Shown here piece by piece: positions 35,064 to 43,888 of a stretch of 64,000 nucleotides of DNA. The translations under genes and the position numbers were made by a program. The stretch comes from Aquilonibacter sp963820185 (GTDB taxonomy: Bacteria; Vulcanimicrobiota; Vulcanimicrobiia; Vulcanimicrobiales; Vulcanimicrobiaceae): NCBI GenBank assembly GCA_963820185.1, contig CAWFYV010000003.1, positions 425,066-489,065 on the forward strand. Direction: 5' to 3'. The notes under the pieces were generated by a model, which saw only the letters and a list, made by a program, of their open reading frames with translations, searched no databases and was not told where the DNA came from. Position 1 is the first letter of the stretch. The number at the start of each line of letters is the position of its first letter.

Positions 35064-36856
35064 GTAGCCTCGCGAATCGTGACGAAACGGCAGTCGATCG
35101 GCAATGACGTGGACCGCTGGTAGGTAATGCGGTCGGCATCTTCGCGCAGCAGCGTGAAGCCCAGGCGCGGGAGAAGGCCGGCGACGGGCTTGTTCTTTTT
35201 CGTTGGAAGATACTCCGCGCGGATCAATGTCGCTCCGCGCCGCACGAGCCACAAACGCAAGTGTTCGAACATCGCGTCTTCGACCGTGCGCCCCATGACG
35301 CGGCAGCTCATGAGAAACGAGTCCAGCTCCACTTCGGCATCATTGATTTTATTAGCGATCGCTACGCCGATCAAGCCCGCGTCACCGAAGCGGTCGGATA
35401 CACGGAAGGCGTACGAGTACGCCGCAGGGTCCGCCGCCGCCGCCGCCAGCTCCGCGCGGCCGTGACGGCGCGTCGTGAGGTTGAACTGATTGGTCTTCCC
35501 GACAAGTTGGACAACACGGTCGAGCGCCTTCTCGTCGATTGGCGTCGCGGTCAATTCGAGTTTAAGCGACTCGAGATAGGCATCGGGCGAACCCGATGTG
35601 ACACGCGCCTCATCGCGCAAGCGTTCGTGGCGTTGCAGTTTCGTGCGAGCCAGATCCTCTTCGCTTACAATCGGCCGCTCCAGTACGCCGAGGCGCGCGA
35701 CGAACGGTGCGTAGTCGTCCGGGTTTTCCGGCAGATCCGGCGTGAGAACCTCAGGAAGCTCCGCGCGCACTTCACCTCGTTCAAATGTGGAATCGTCGAG
35801 GAACAGAAATGAGTCCAGGCCCAAGCGCAAGTCGGCAGCGACCTCGCGCAGTGCTTGCGACTTCGATCCCCAGCTCACCTTGAATGCCACGAAATCGTCT
35901 TCACTAAGAATCATCTCGCTGGCGCGATCGCGGAAAACGGCAGCGACGTTTTCCGATTCATTCTTCGAAACCGCAACCAACAGAATGCCTCGCTGCGAGG
36001 CTTCCTTAAGCAGACGCTGCAGTCGCAGATATCCGGCATGTCCGTCGAAGGGGGAAAGGCCGACGCCCTCCGGTCCGACATCGCCAACGAGACCGCTCCA
36101 CAGTGTGTCGTCGCAATCAACCGCCACGAGCTTGGTTCGCGGATATGTTATGTTCTCGATCGCCTGCGCGACGCGGCGCCCGATGGCGACACATCCTGCC
36201 GGATGATACGGCAACTTTGCCGTTCCCCAATAGGACCGCGTCTGCCACGGGCGCCCGAGGTCGCCAAGCGCCGGCAACGGATCGATGATCACACTTCGTC
36301 CCGGCATCGTCTGGGTAACGGCGGCCGAGATCTCTGCGCACGCCTCACCGTACCAGCGATCCGCTGCGGTGCTGCCGCCGATCGCCTCGGCTAAGGGCTC
36401 GGGCAAGATTGCAACGAGCAACGCGTTCGATCGCGATGCGAACGCCGCAAGCGCGCCGCGAATGAGGTCACCCGGAACTGTAACCAACCGTGTTCCGCCG
36501 GCGGTGAGGCCCATCGATGCGAGGTGCAGCACGACGACGTCCGCGCCGAATTGTTGCAAGGGGCCGTCCCTTTCGAGCAAATCGCCGGCCCATTGGTCGA
36601 ATTCGCCGAGATACGCGGCGCAAGCCAGCCGCGGTGCAAGGCCCAGCGTTATTGCGTCCGCGAGATATTCCTCGGTTGCGTTGCCGATAACGGCAACGCG
36701 CACACCCGCCATGGCGCGCTCCCGCGCGCGTTCAAACGGAATCTTTCGGAGCAACCGCGTTGCCGCCAGAAAATTGCCGACGCTGGCCCACGGGCGCCCT
36801 TCGCGTAAACTATCGCCGAGCGCGTCGAGTGGATCTACGACGCCCGTACCAGACAC
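35060..36856 (-). CDS. FkbH-like HAD protein (glyceryl-ACP loading)
   Basis: The 598-residue protein has the HAD motif VAVDCDDTLW with Asp247/Asp249/Thr251, in the middle of an FkbH-type layout. An SGNH-like N-terminal region (residues 50-240) comes before it. A GNAT-like C-terminal region has VGKTNQFNLTTRR and SCRVMGRTVEDAM. FkbH proteins dephosphorylate 1,3-bisphosphoglycerate and load a glyceryl group onto an ACP thiol. Such an ACP is encoded two genes downstream. The start is a GTG that overlaps the MaoC gene's coding end by 22 bp. Confidence 0.9.
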   Translation of the reverse strand: MSGTGVVDPLDALGDSLREGRPWASVGNFLAATRLLRKIPFERARERAMAGVRVAVIGNATEEYLADAITLGLAPRLACAAYLGEFDQWAGDLLERDGPLQQFGADVVVLHLASMGLTAGGTRLVTVPGDLIRGALAAFASRSNALLVAILPEPLAEAIGGSTAADRWYGEACAEISAAVTQTMPGRSVIIDPLPALGDLGRPWQTRSYWGTAKLPYHPAGCVAIGRRVAQAIENITYPRTKLVAVDCDDTLWSGLVGDVGPEGVGLSPFDGHAGYLRLQRLLKEASQRGILLVAVSKNESENVAAVFRDRASEMILSEDDFVAFKVSWGSKSQALREVAADLRLGLDSFLFLDDSTFERGEVRAELPEVLTPDLPENPDDYAPFVARLGVLERPIVSEEDLARTKLQRHERLRDEARVTSGSPDAYLESLKLELTATPIDEKALDRVVQLVGKTNQFNLTTRRHGRAELAAAAADPAAYSYAFRVSDRFGDAGLIGVAIANKINDAEVELDSFLMSCRVMGRTVEDAMFEHLRLWLVRRGATLIRAEYLPTKKNKPVAGLLPRLGFTLLREDADRITYQRSTSLPIDCRFVTIREAT

Positions 36857-37284
36857 GTTGCTTGTCCCTTCACGCAGAGTTCGTCGTTACGACGGGCCTC
36901 GCAGGTGAGCCTGGCGACGCCGCTAGCGCTCAGGTGGGCGATCTCTACGGCGTAGTCGATCCGATCGCCGATCAGAACGGGCTGTAGGTAGTCAAAGCTG
37001 GTCTTCATGATGACGGAGTTCACGCCCGGTAAAAACATTCCGAGCAATCGGGAGAAACGCAACGAGGCAAGCATCCCCTGCGCGATCCGCCCTGGAAAAC
37101 CCATCGCGCGGGCGAACTCGTCATCGGTGTGCACTGGCGCGTGATCGCTGGAAGCATCAAAGAAGCCCGCGCTCGCCATTTCGCTGACGAGCCACTGCTC
37201 TTCGCAGCGATCGCCGACCGAGAGATCCACGAGCGTGAAACGGTTCGGGAGGCTCGCGTTATCGACCGTGAGTTTGAGCGGCAC
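36835..37284 (-). CDS. MaoC-like hydratase/dehydratase
   Basis: The 149-residue hot-dog protein has the R-hydratase signature: FFDASSDHAPVHTDDEFA with Asp and His, then MGFPGRIAQGML. Such enzymes hydrate enoyl thioesters or remove water from 3-hydroxyacyl thioesters on CoA or ACP. The start is the GTG at 37284, four bases after the SDR stop; the longer frame to 37491 runs inside the SDR gene. With the SDR, ACP and FkbH next to it, it likely works on a carrier-bound acyl chain. Confidence 0.86.
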   Translation of the reverse strand: MPLKLTVDNASLPNRFTLVDLSVGDRCEEQWLVSEMASAGFFDASSDHAPVHTDDEFARAMGFPGRIAQGMLASLRFSRLLGMFLPGVNSVIMKTSFDYLQPVLIGDRIDYAVEIAHLSASGVARLTCEARRNDELCVKGQATCLVRAS

Positions 37285-37288
37285 GGCC

Positions 37289-38029
37289 TTAGAGCACGGC
37301 TCCGCCTGCGAGCGGCAGGTCCGCGCCAACGACATACGCGCTCGCGTCTGAGAGAAGAAATGCGATTGACTCGGCGGCGTCATCAACAGTACCCAGCCGT
37401 TTGAGCGGCGTTGCGCGGCCGGCGAGTTCGCGTCGGCGCGGATCCATTTGCGCCGTAAGCGGCGTCTCGGTAAGACCCGGGGAGACCACATTCAAGCGCA
37501 AGCCCTGCGCGGCGGCTTCCTGCGCGATGCTACGAACGAAACCAAGCAGTGCGTACTTTGCGGTAACGTACGGCGACCAATCTTTGGGCGGGACTCCGAT
37601 CGTCACCGTCGAGGAGACGAAGACGCCGGCGCGGGGACGTGCCTCGCTCGCAAACAGCGCTTGCACAATGAGCACGGCGCTCTTGACGGAGGCTTCCCAC
37701 TGCGCCTGAAATGTCGTCCAATCGGTGCTTGCAATCGGGCCGATCGCAAGTGGCGCGCTGACCGAGTGCACGAATCCATCGACATCGCCGGCAGCATCGA
37801 ATAATGCCGCGACAGCCTGCTGATCGGTCAGGTCTGCTTGCGCCGTCGAAGCGGTTGCGCCTTGTGCGCGAAGTTGCTCGCACAACGCCTTCGCTTCGGC
37901 TTCCCGCGTTCGATAATGCACGATGACCGAACCGCCATCGCGGGCGATCAAACTTGCCGTGGCCGCTCCAATTCCGGTTGCTGCGCCGAAAACCACGAAC
38001 GTGCGGTTCGAGAATCGTCCTGGAGTCAT
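37289..38029 (-). CDS. Short-chain dehydrogenase/reductase (FabG-like)
   Basis: The 246-residue SDR has the NAD(P) motif GAATGIGAA, a catalytic Ser (VFVSSTVTIG), and SPYVTAKYALLGF with Tyr and Lys four apart. The C-terminal end VVGADLPLAGG is typical of FabG-like reductases. It would reduce a 3-keto acyl-ACP or a sugar ketone. ATG at 38029 overlaps the preceding methyltransferase stop (ATGA) and has AAGG at good spacing. It is followed directly by the MaoC hydratase, the usual reduction-dehydration pair. Confidence 0.9.
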   Translation of the reverse strand: MTPGRFSNRTFVVFGAATGIGAATASLIARDGGSVIVHYRTREAEAKALCEQLRAQGATASTAQADLTDQQAVAALFDAAGDVDGFVHSVSAPLAIGPIASTDWTTFQAQWEASVKSAVLIVQALFASEARPRAGVFVSSTVTIGVPPKDWSPYVTAKYALLGFVRSIAQEAAAQGLRLNVVSPGLTETPLTAQMDPRRRELAGRATPLKRLGTVDDAAESIAFLLSDASAYVVGADLPLAGGAVL

Positions 38030-38745
38030 GGAGCCTTCTGCGAAGTTCGCTTGACCCCGGCGCACAGTGCGATGAGATAGTGCGCCATCGGGAAAAACCC
38101 GGTATGCAGCACTTCATCGTTCATTGCGAAGACAAAGATGTTCTCAAAAAATGGTTCAAGTGACTGTTTGAGCGTTTCGGCGGATTTGAGGTTGATGTGG
38201 CCTTCGCGGCTCCACTTGCTCGCGTGCGCTTCGGAGAAGATGTTCGGCGTGCCGATCACGCAAACGGCATCGTCGCTAAGCGGCGCAACGAGGTTCTTCA
38301 AGAATTTCGGTTCATCTGCAATTGGGATGTGTTCGATCACATCCAGCGAGTACGCCGCATCGAATTCCCCGGAAATTGGTGCTGCGGTGACGTCGGCCTG
38401 TTCGAACGTACAGTTCAGACCCTCTTGCGTGGCGTGGTGTTTGGCCCACGTAACGGAGACTTTGCTGAGGTCAACGCCGTGGATGAATGGGACGGCCTGC
38501 AAGACGATGCGCAGATTGAAGCCGTCTCCGCATCCAACCTCGAGTGCGCGTTTCTTTCCGGCGAGCAGTTTGGCAACGTGCTTGTAGCGCGCGAGCGTGA
38601 TCGGCAAACGGCGCGGATCGGTACGCCAGGTGTGCGAAGCGGACGGCCCCAGCACAACTGGGCCCTTCGTATTCCAGCCTTCGAAAATCTCGAGGTCCGG
38701 TCCATGCAGGCCCGCTGCCGGATCAGTCGGTGGTTTGGTTTGCAT
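38026..38745 (-). CDS. SAM-dependent methyltransferase
   Basis: The 239-residue enzyme has ALEVGCGDGFNLRIVL, a VDLSKVSVTWAK strand and SLDVIEHIP, a compact class I methyltransferase. It starts at the ATG 38745, sharing one base with the aminotransferase stop (TAATG), with AAGGG upstream. A longer frame to 38967 has no coding character. Lying next to a sugar aminotransferase, it may N- or O-methylate the amino sugar. Confidence 0.86.
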   Translation of the reverse strand: MQTKPPTDPAAGLHGPDLEIFEGWNTKGPVVLGPSASHTWRTDPRRLPITLARYKHVAKLLAGKKRALEVGCGDGFNLRIVLQAVPFIHGVDLSKVSVTWAKHHATQEGLNCTFEQADVTAAPISGEFDAAYSLDVIEHIPIADEPKFLKNLVAPLSDDAVCVIGTPNIFSEAHASKWSREGHINLKSAETLKQSLEPFFENIFVFAMNDEVLHTGFFPMAHYLIALCAGVKRTSQKAP

Positions 38746-39893
38746 TAGGTCCCTTTGATAGCGTGCAATACGACGTCGGCAACGCGTTCGATCTCTGCGG
38801 CGGTAATTTCGGCGAACATGGGTAGTGAAAGGATGCGTTCCGTCAGTCCGTTGGCGACCGGCGTTTCGAACGGCGCGACGTTGGCGCCTGCATACGCCTG
38901 TTGGCGGTGGATGGCGGTCGGGTAGTGGATACCCCAATCGATTCTTGCACGATCGAGCGCGTCGCAAATTGCCTGACGCTGCGGAACCTGAACGACAAAG
39001 AGGTGAAACACGGCAAACTCATGGTCGCTAAAGACCGGTGCTTGAACCGGCGTGCCCGCGAAGAGCTTCGTATACTGCGCGGCCGCCGCGCGGCGTGCGT
39101 CGACCCATGCATCCAAATGCCGCAACTTGACCGAAAGCACGGCGGCTTGCAGCGGATCCAGCCGGCCATTGGTTCCAATGCGGGTATGCACGTAACGCGC
39201 GCTTTGTCCAAGATCGCGCATCTCCGCAATGATCGTTGCAATCTCTGCATCGGCGGTGACGACGATTCCGGCATCGCCGAGCGCGCCCAAGTTCTTGCTC
39301 GGGTGCAGACTGAATGCGGCCGCATCGCCGAAGGCGCCAACACGCTTGCCGTGATATCGCGCACCGTGAGCTTGCGAAGCGTCCTCGAATACTTTGAGAC
39401 CATGCTTGCGCGCGATCGAAAGCACTTCATCCATCGCGGCCGGACGACCCCACAAATGGACGGGAACCACGGCGCGCGTACGGCTCGTAATCGCGCGTTC
39501 GAAGCATGCAGGATCGATATTCGCGGTGTCCGGATCGACGTCGACAATCACCGGCTGCGCGCCGACGTTTGAAACGGCCATGGCCGTCGCGACGCTGGAG
39601 TTGGCGGGAACGATGATTTCATCGCCCGGGCCAAACCCGTAGGCGCGGTAGATCAGTTCGAGTCCGGTGGTTCCGGAGCTGACGCCGATGCCGTGCGGCA
39701 CGTCGCAATAGGCCGCAAACTCGCGCTCGAAGGCCTCCATGAGCGGCCCTTTTACGTAGATGCCGGATTCAAAAAACGCATCGATGGCCGCCTGCGTCTC
39801 CGCGGCAATGGACGCGTGCTGGCGTTGAAGATCGAAGAGCCGGATACGGTCCGTGGCCGCCGTCGTAGCAGAAGTCACGAGTCGTTTATGCAC
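38745..39893 (-). CDS. DegT/DnrJ/EryC1-family sugar aminotransferase
   Basis: The 382-residue PLP enzyme shows GVSSGTTGLELIYRA, IIVPANSSVATAMA, FEDASQAHGARYHG and the Schiff-base lysine in FSLHPSKNLGALGDAG. It would transaminate a keto nucleotide sugar to give the amine later acylated by the GNAT protein. The start is a GTG at 39893, overlapping the cupin gene by eight bases. It resembles the FdtB/QdtB type of 3-keto-sugar aminotransferase, a tentative subfamily assignment. Confidence 0.92.
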   Translation of the reverse strand: MHKRLVTSATTAATDRIRLFDLQRQHASIAAETQAAIDAFFESGIYVKGPLMEAFEREFAAYCDVPHGIGVSSGTTGLELIYRAYGFGPGDEIIVPANSSVATAMAVSNVGAQPVIVDVDPDTANIDPACFERAITSRTRAVVPVHLWGRPAAMDEVLSIARKHGLKVFEDASQAHGARYHGKRVGAFGDAAAFSLHPSKNLGALGDAGIVVTADAEIATIIAEMRDLGQSARYVHTRIGTNGRLDPLQAAVLSVKLRHLDAWVDARRAAAAQYTKLFAGTPVQAPVFSDHEFAVFHLFVVQVPQRQAICDALDRARIDWGIHYPTAIHRQQAYAGANVAPFETPVANGLTERILSLPMFAEITAAEIERVADVVLHAIKGT

Positions 39894-40434
39894 CGTTTTG
39901 ACGAGAAACCCTGGTCATAACGTCCTCGATGTATGCCGTGGACGCCGCCGAATCGGACCCGTCCGGGGCCCATTGCGGAAACTCCGATGACTGCGGATCG
40001 AACGGGCCGCTGCTGTGCTCGACAAAGAGCAACCACTCGCTGCGAATCAGCAACCCATGCCAGATGCCGGGCGCCGTCCGGTACGAGAACGTGCTTGCAG
40101 GCGCCGCTGCGAGTTCCAAGGTCGATTGCACGCCGCCCGCGTCATCGAAGAACACCGCGGTTGCTTCACCTTCGACCACGAGCAACGATTCAGCCTTGGA
40201 TGGATGACGGTGCGGCCGCACGTAACACGAGCGATGATGCGCGATGAGCATTTCGTGGACGGGAGACTCTGCGTTCTCATGGGCGCAAATGCGCGCACGC
40301 TTGCGCGGCGATGACAACGCTCGTTCCTTGAGAAATGCGATCTCGGATGCGCCGAAGATCCCAAGCGGGCCGCTCGCATACCACACGTCCGGTCCGGTTT
40401 CGCGCAAGTCCGGACCATCGACTCGAAGTCTCAC
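39886..40434 (-). CDS. WbuC-like cupin metalloprotein
   Basis: The 182-residue product has a cupin barrel with SCYVRPHRHPSKAESLLVVE, giving the His/His/Glu metal set, and a late APGIWHGL. WbuC-family proteins occur in O-antigen clusters and their role is unclear. The start is the GTG at 40434, overlapping the transketolase stop (GTGA). A longer frame to 40695 is not coding. It lies between the transketolase pair and the aminotransferase. Confidence 0.77.
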   Translation of the reverse strand: MRLRVDGPDLRETGPDVWYASGPLGIFGASEIAFLKERALSSPRKRARICAHENAESPVHEMLIAHHRSCYVRPHRHPSKAESLLVVEGEATAVFFDDAGGVQSTLELAAAPASTFSYRTAPGIWHGLLIRSEWLLFVEHSSGPFDPQSSEFPQWAPDGSDSAASTAYIEDVMTRVSRQNGA

Positions 40435-41375
40435 GATACCGCGACGTCTCGCCGCCGTAGATTCAAAGCGTGCAAAATGGATTGCGCGAGTTGCGGCGGC
40501 TGTAAGCCGACGGATTGCAGAACCGAGTCCTGCGATCCGTACGTGTTCACGAATTCGTCCGGAAACGCCAGGCGCAACTGCGGCGTCACGATCCCTGCGT
40601 CGGCGAGCGCATCGGTTACCGCACTTCCAAGGCCGCCGATTCGGGAATGCTCTTCGATCGTGACGACCAGCGACGCGGCCGAGGCGGCCGTGCAAATCGC
40701 GTCGACGTCGAGCGGCTTGATCGTATGCACGTGTAGGACTGATGCTTGGACGCCGGACTCTTCCAATGTCTTAGCTGCTACAAGTGCGCGGGAGGTCATC
40801 ACGCCGGTGCTAATCACGCAAACATCCGTACCTTTGCGCATCACGATCGCCTTGCCGATTTCAAAGCCGCTTTCCGCCGATGAGACGACCGGATCTCCAC
40901 CCTTCGCAAAGCGAATGTACGCAGGATGAGGCCAATTCAACGTTGCTTCGATGACGCGCGTCATTTCGGGCGCGTCGACCGGAGCAAAGACGGTCATGTT
41001 CGGTAACGCACGCATCGCTGCGATATCTTCCAACGCCATGTGCGTCGGGCCCAGGGGCGCATAGACCGCTCCACCGCCGCTTGCCAGCAAGCGAACGGGA
41101 AGGTCGTGCAAACACAGATCGACGGCTACCTGTTCGAAGCCACGCCGGGTGATGAACGTGGCAATCGTATTGAAGTACGGAACGAATCCGTCCATGGCTA
41201 AACCGGCCGACATACCGATAATCGCTGCTTCGGAAACGCCCTCCATGAAATACCGTTCGGGCATTTCGGTCTTGAATTTTTCCAGAACGCCGGCGCCGAG
41301 GTCGGAACCGATAAAGAGCACGCGCGGATCGCGTTTGGCAAGATCGTATACGGCGTTGAGTGCGCTTTGTCTCAC
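40431..41375 (-). CDS. Transketolase C-terminal subunit
   Basis: The 314-residue protein holds the pyrimidine-binding and C-terminal domains of a split transketolase. The catalytic Glu is in FMEGVSEAAIIGMSAGLA, and the FEQVAVDLCLHDLPVRLL stretch matches transketolases. It shares one base with the N-terminal subunit gene (TAGTG), so both are made together. The pair moves a two-carbon ketol unit with thiamine diphosphate. In an operon with an ACP and FkbH it could supply a two-carbon acyl or a branched sugar; a housekeeping role seems less likely. Confidence 0.92.
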   Translation of the reverse strand: MRQSALNAVYDLAKRDPRVLFIGSDLGAGVLEKFKTEMPERYFMEGVSEAAIIGMSAGLAMDGFVPYFNTIATFITRRGFEQVAVDLCLHDLPVRLLASGGGAVYAPLGPTHMALEDIAAMRALPNMTVFAPVDAPEMTRVIEATLNWPHPAYIRFAKGGDPVVSSAESGFEIGKAIVMRKGTDVCVISTGVMTSRALVAAKTLEESGVQASVLHVHTIKPLDVDAICTAASAASLVVTIEEHSRIGGLGSAVTDALADAGIVTPQLRLAFPDEFVNTYGSQDSVLQSVGLQPPQLAQSILHALNLRRRDVAVS

Positions 41376-42199
41376 TAGCCGTGCTCCAATGCTGCCCGCA
41401 ACCGCTCGATCATGGCTTCATCGACGGTGGATTTGTGATGCCACGTTGCATCGAGCTCAGCAAAACTGATTCCCCGCCCTTTGAGCGTGTGCGCGATCAC
41501 GGCGTTCGGTTTACCCTTTTCGAATGGCAGCGCGGCAAACGTCGCGCCAAGTGCGTTCACATCGTGCCCGTCGACTTCGCGCACGGCGAAGCCAAATGCA
41601 CGCCACTTGTCCGCAAGCGGTTCGAGCGGAAGCACATCTTCGATCCGGCCATAGGACTGGAGCTTATTGTAATCCACGATCGCTACAAGATTATCGAGCT
41701 GGTGTTTGGAGGCGTGCAACGCGGCCTCCCAGACGGAACCCTCGTTCACTTCACCGTCGCCCATGACGACGAACACGCGCGATTCGCGTTTGCGCAGGCG
41801 CGCGGCAATCGCGGCTCCTACGCCGATCGGCAGTCCGTGGCCGAGCGCTCCGGTGGAAGCTTCAATGCCCGGAATGTGCGCATCGGCGTGGCCGCCCAAG
41901 AGCGCGCCCGGTTTGCAGAACGTCTTGAGTTCGGCTTCGGAGAAGAACCCGTGGTCGGCGAGGACTGCGTAGAGTCCCAAGCATCCGTGTCCTTTACTTA
42001 AAATGAAGCGATCCCGATCGGGCCACTCCGGCTCCTTGGGCCGCACGCTGAGCACGTCATCATAGAGCACGCGGATGATCTCAATTAAGGAGAGCGATGA
42101 CCCGACATGTCCGCGGCCGGCGCTCAAGCCATCGATGACCAGCGATCTGAGGTGTTTGGAGCGGCTGTCGAGTGGGACGCCGGTCTCGGCGAGGTTCAT
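41375..42199 (-). CDS. Transketolase N-terminal subunit
   Basis: The 274-residue subunit carries the thiamine-diphosphate/Mg site as MGDGEVNEGSVWEAALHA with a later DYN, and the FILSKGHGCLGLY motif. It needs the C-terminal subunit to work. The start is the ATG at 42199, overlapping the stop of the kinase-fold gene (ATGA). Separate N and C subunits are common in archaea and in specialised bacterial clusters. Confidence 0.93.
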   Translation of the reverse strand: MNLAETGVPLDSRSKHLRSLVIDGLSAGRGHVGSSLSLIEIIRVLYDDVLSVRPKEPEWPDRDRFILSKGHGCLGLYAVLADHGFFSEAELKTFCKPGALLGGHADAHIPGIEASTGALGHGLPIGVGAAIAARLRKRESRVFVVMGDGEVNEGSVWEAALHASKHQLDNLVAIVDYNKLQSYGRIEDVLPLEPLADKWRAFGFAVREVDGHDVNALGATFAALPFEKGKPNAVIAHTLKGRGISFAELDATWHHKSTVDEAMIERLRAALEHG

Positions 42200-43198
42200 G
42201 TAGTGAAATGTCCTTCAGGGTATGACCGTAAAACGTCCAATTTGGTACGAGCCTTACGCAGTTGAGCGCGTTTCGCACCCTCCCAATCTCCACCTTTGCC
42301 AGAAAAAGCGCGACGCGCCCAGAGCTGCGGCACGAACTCATTGAGCATGATCAGCACCCAGCGAATGCCGTAGAGCGGAAAACACGCGGCCAGACGCTGC
42401 GAAAAGCCCGAATCTGCACCGTAAAGCGCCGTAGCGCCCTCCAAGAAACGCTCCTGCTCAGGCACGCTGAGCGTCATCCCCGGATGCAACAGGAAATCCG
42501 ACGACAAGCTTGACCGGGTCGTCCCATCCAAAATACTCGAAATCCAGAAAGCACAACGTGCCGTCGGGCCTGCGCAGGGCGTTGTGAAAGCCAAAATCCG
42601 AGGGCGAGAGCGTCCGATCGGCCTCCGACAGCGTCCCGAAAGCCCCCCGCCGATAGTGGGCGGCCCGCCGATCGAGTTCGGGTTGCACCTCCTCCGCCAA
42701 AAAAGCGGCGAGGTCCGGCTCGGCGGAAGCGACGACGGCCAAGCGCTCGAGCCGCCGGCTGATTTGGCCCTCCAGGTCAGCGGGCCGCAGGACGCGTTCC
42801 GTCGCCTCCGGCAAAGCCGCGGCGCCACTGGCCAGCCGGGCGGCGTGCATCGCCGCCATAAGTTCCAGGATCGCCACAATGTCGGCCGGATCGTGTTCGA
42901 GCGCCGGCGTGCCCTCGATCCACTCGTACAAAGCGCTGCGTTCTCCACGATCGACCGCCAGTGCGTCGGGCAGCGCCTTCCCGATGCCGAACGACTTGAG
43001 AAAGCGTACGCCATCAAACTCGTGCCCAAGACGATCGCGATCGTCGAGCTCCAGCGAGCCGTACGATTTCATCGCAAAAACGCCGGCCGGCGTACGGATC
43101 TGGTAAACCCGATTGTTTGCGCCGCCGGCACAGAGCGTGGCGGCGACGACCTCTTGCCCGCACAGCCGCTCCGCAATTTCAATCGGCGACGAAGGCAT
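42196..43198 (-). pseudogene. APH-fold phosphotransferase, single-base frameshift
   Basis: The first part (43198 down to about 42503) has an aminoglycoside/choline-kinase-like fold. It shows YQIRTPAGVFAMKSYG with a Lys, and the catalytic loop SPSDFGFHNAL followed by CFLDFEYFGWDDP. After PVKLV the frame breaks near 42502. Removing one G lets it continue as SDFLLHPGMTLSVPEQERFL to the stop at 42196. The repaired protein has about 333 residues, normal for this fold. In this setting it is more likely to phosphorylate a sugar or polyol than an antibiotic. It overlaps the HAD gene upstream by 20 bp and the transketolase start downstream. Confidence 0.8.
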
Positions 43199-43805
43199 GT
43201 GCGATTTCGCGGAAAGACGCGTAGGCGCGATAGGGGCCGACTGGAACGGAGACGGCGGCGGAAAGGAGCATTCGTTCGACATTTGCCGGGAACGCCGGAT
43301 CGTTGAAGACCTCTTCGAGATCGTCGATGAAGTGCGTGCATCCAAGCTGGATGATGCGCGCAATCTTTTCGGCGCGCGTGCTTTCAAAATAGAGATGCTC
43401 TTCGGGCACGCCGTGAGCCCCGAGCATCCCGCTGGTGTGCAACCAGCCACGCGCGGCGTCGCGCAGGTTCACCTCTTCGGAGCCGAGGTTCGAGACGGCG
43501 GTCTTATGGCTGACGATCGATAGCGCGGCACCGCTGCGGCTCGCCATTTGGATAAAATCGAGCGCTCCTTCCGCCGCAACGGCACCGCTGATTGCGGGGC
43601 CGTACACTTCGGCCTGAAGGCGCTGCCACTGCATTTCGCCATCGCGAAGCAGACGAATGTTATCGCGAATGTCGCGTTTGGTACCGGTAAAGCCCCGAGG
43701 TATGAGACCGCGTTCAAGCGCGACTTGATGAAACAGCTGGTCGTAGCTAATCAAGGTGTTGTCCAAGTCGAGGCCTATGCGCAAACCCGACAATGGTCTA
43801 CTCAT
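43179..43805 (-). CDS. HAD-superfamily hydrolase-like protein
   Basis: The 208-residue protein has HAD motif I as IGLDLDNTLISYDQ, a later SIVSHKTAV (motif II Ser) and HFIDDLEEVF (motif IV acids). It may act as a phosphatase on a sugar or acyl phosphate, paired with the kinase-fold gene that overlaps its end. The start is the ATG at 43805; a longer frame to 43877 lacks support. It opens the fifteen-gene operon and diverges from the methyltransferase at 43889. Confidence 0.77.
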   Translation of the reverse strand: MSRPLSGLRIGLDLDNTLISYDQLFHQVALERGLIPRGFTGTKRDIRDNIRLLRDGEMQWQRLQAEVYGPAISGAVAAEGALDFIQMASRSGAALSIVSHKTAVSNLGSEEVNLRDAARGWLHTSGMLGAHGVPEEHLYFESTRAEKIARIIQLGCTHFIDDLEEVFNDPAFPANVERMLLSAAVSVPVGPYRAYASFREIAHAFVAD

Positions 43806-43888
43806 GCATGACCTATTCGGACCACTGAAGGAAAAACCCAGCACGGTCCAGGAATTGCGCTGCTCCCGAAAGGACAACTACGCCCCAC

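Noticed and set aside
42196..43198. Antibiotic resistance kinase
   Set aside because: The APH fold also covers sugar and choline kinases, and the gene is embedded in a sugar operon; resistance is not supported.
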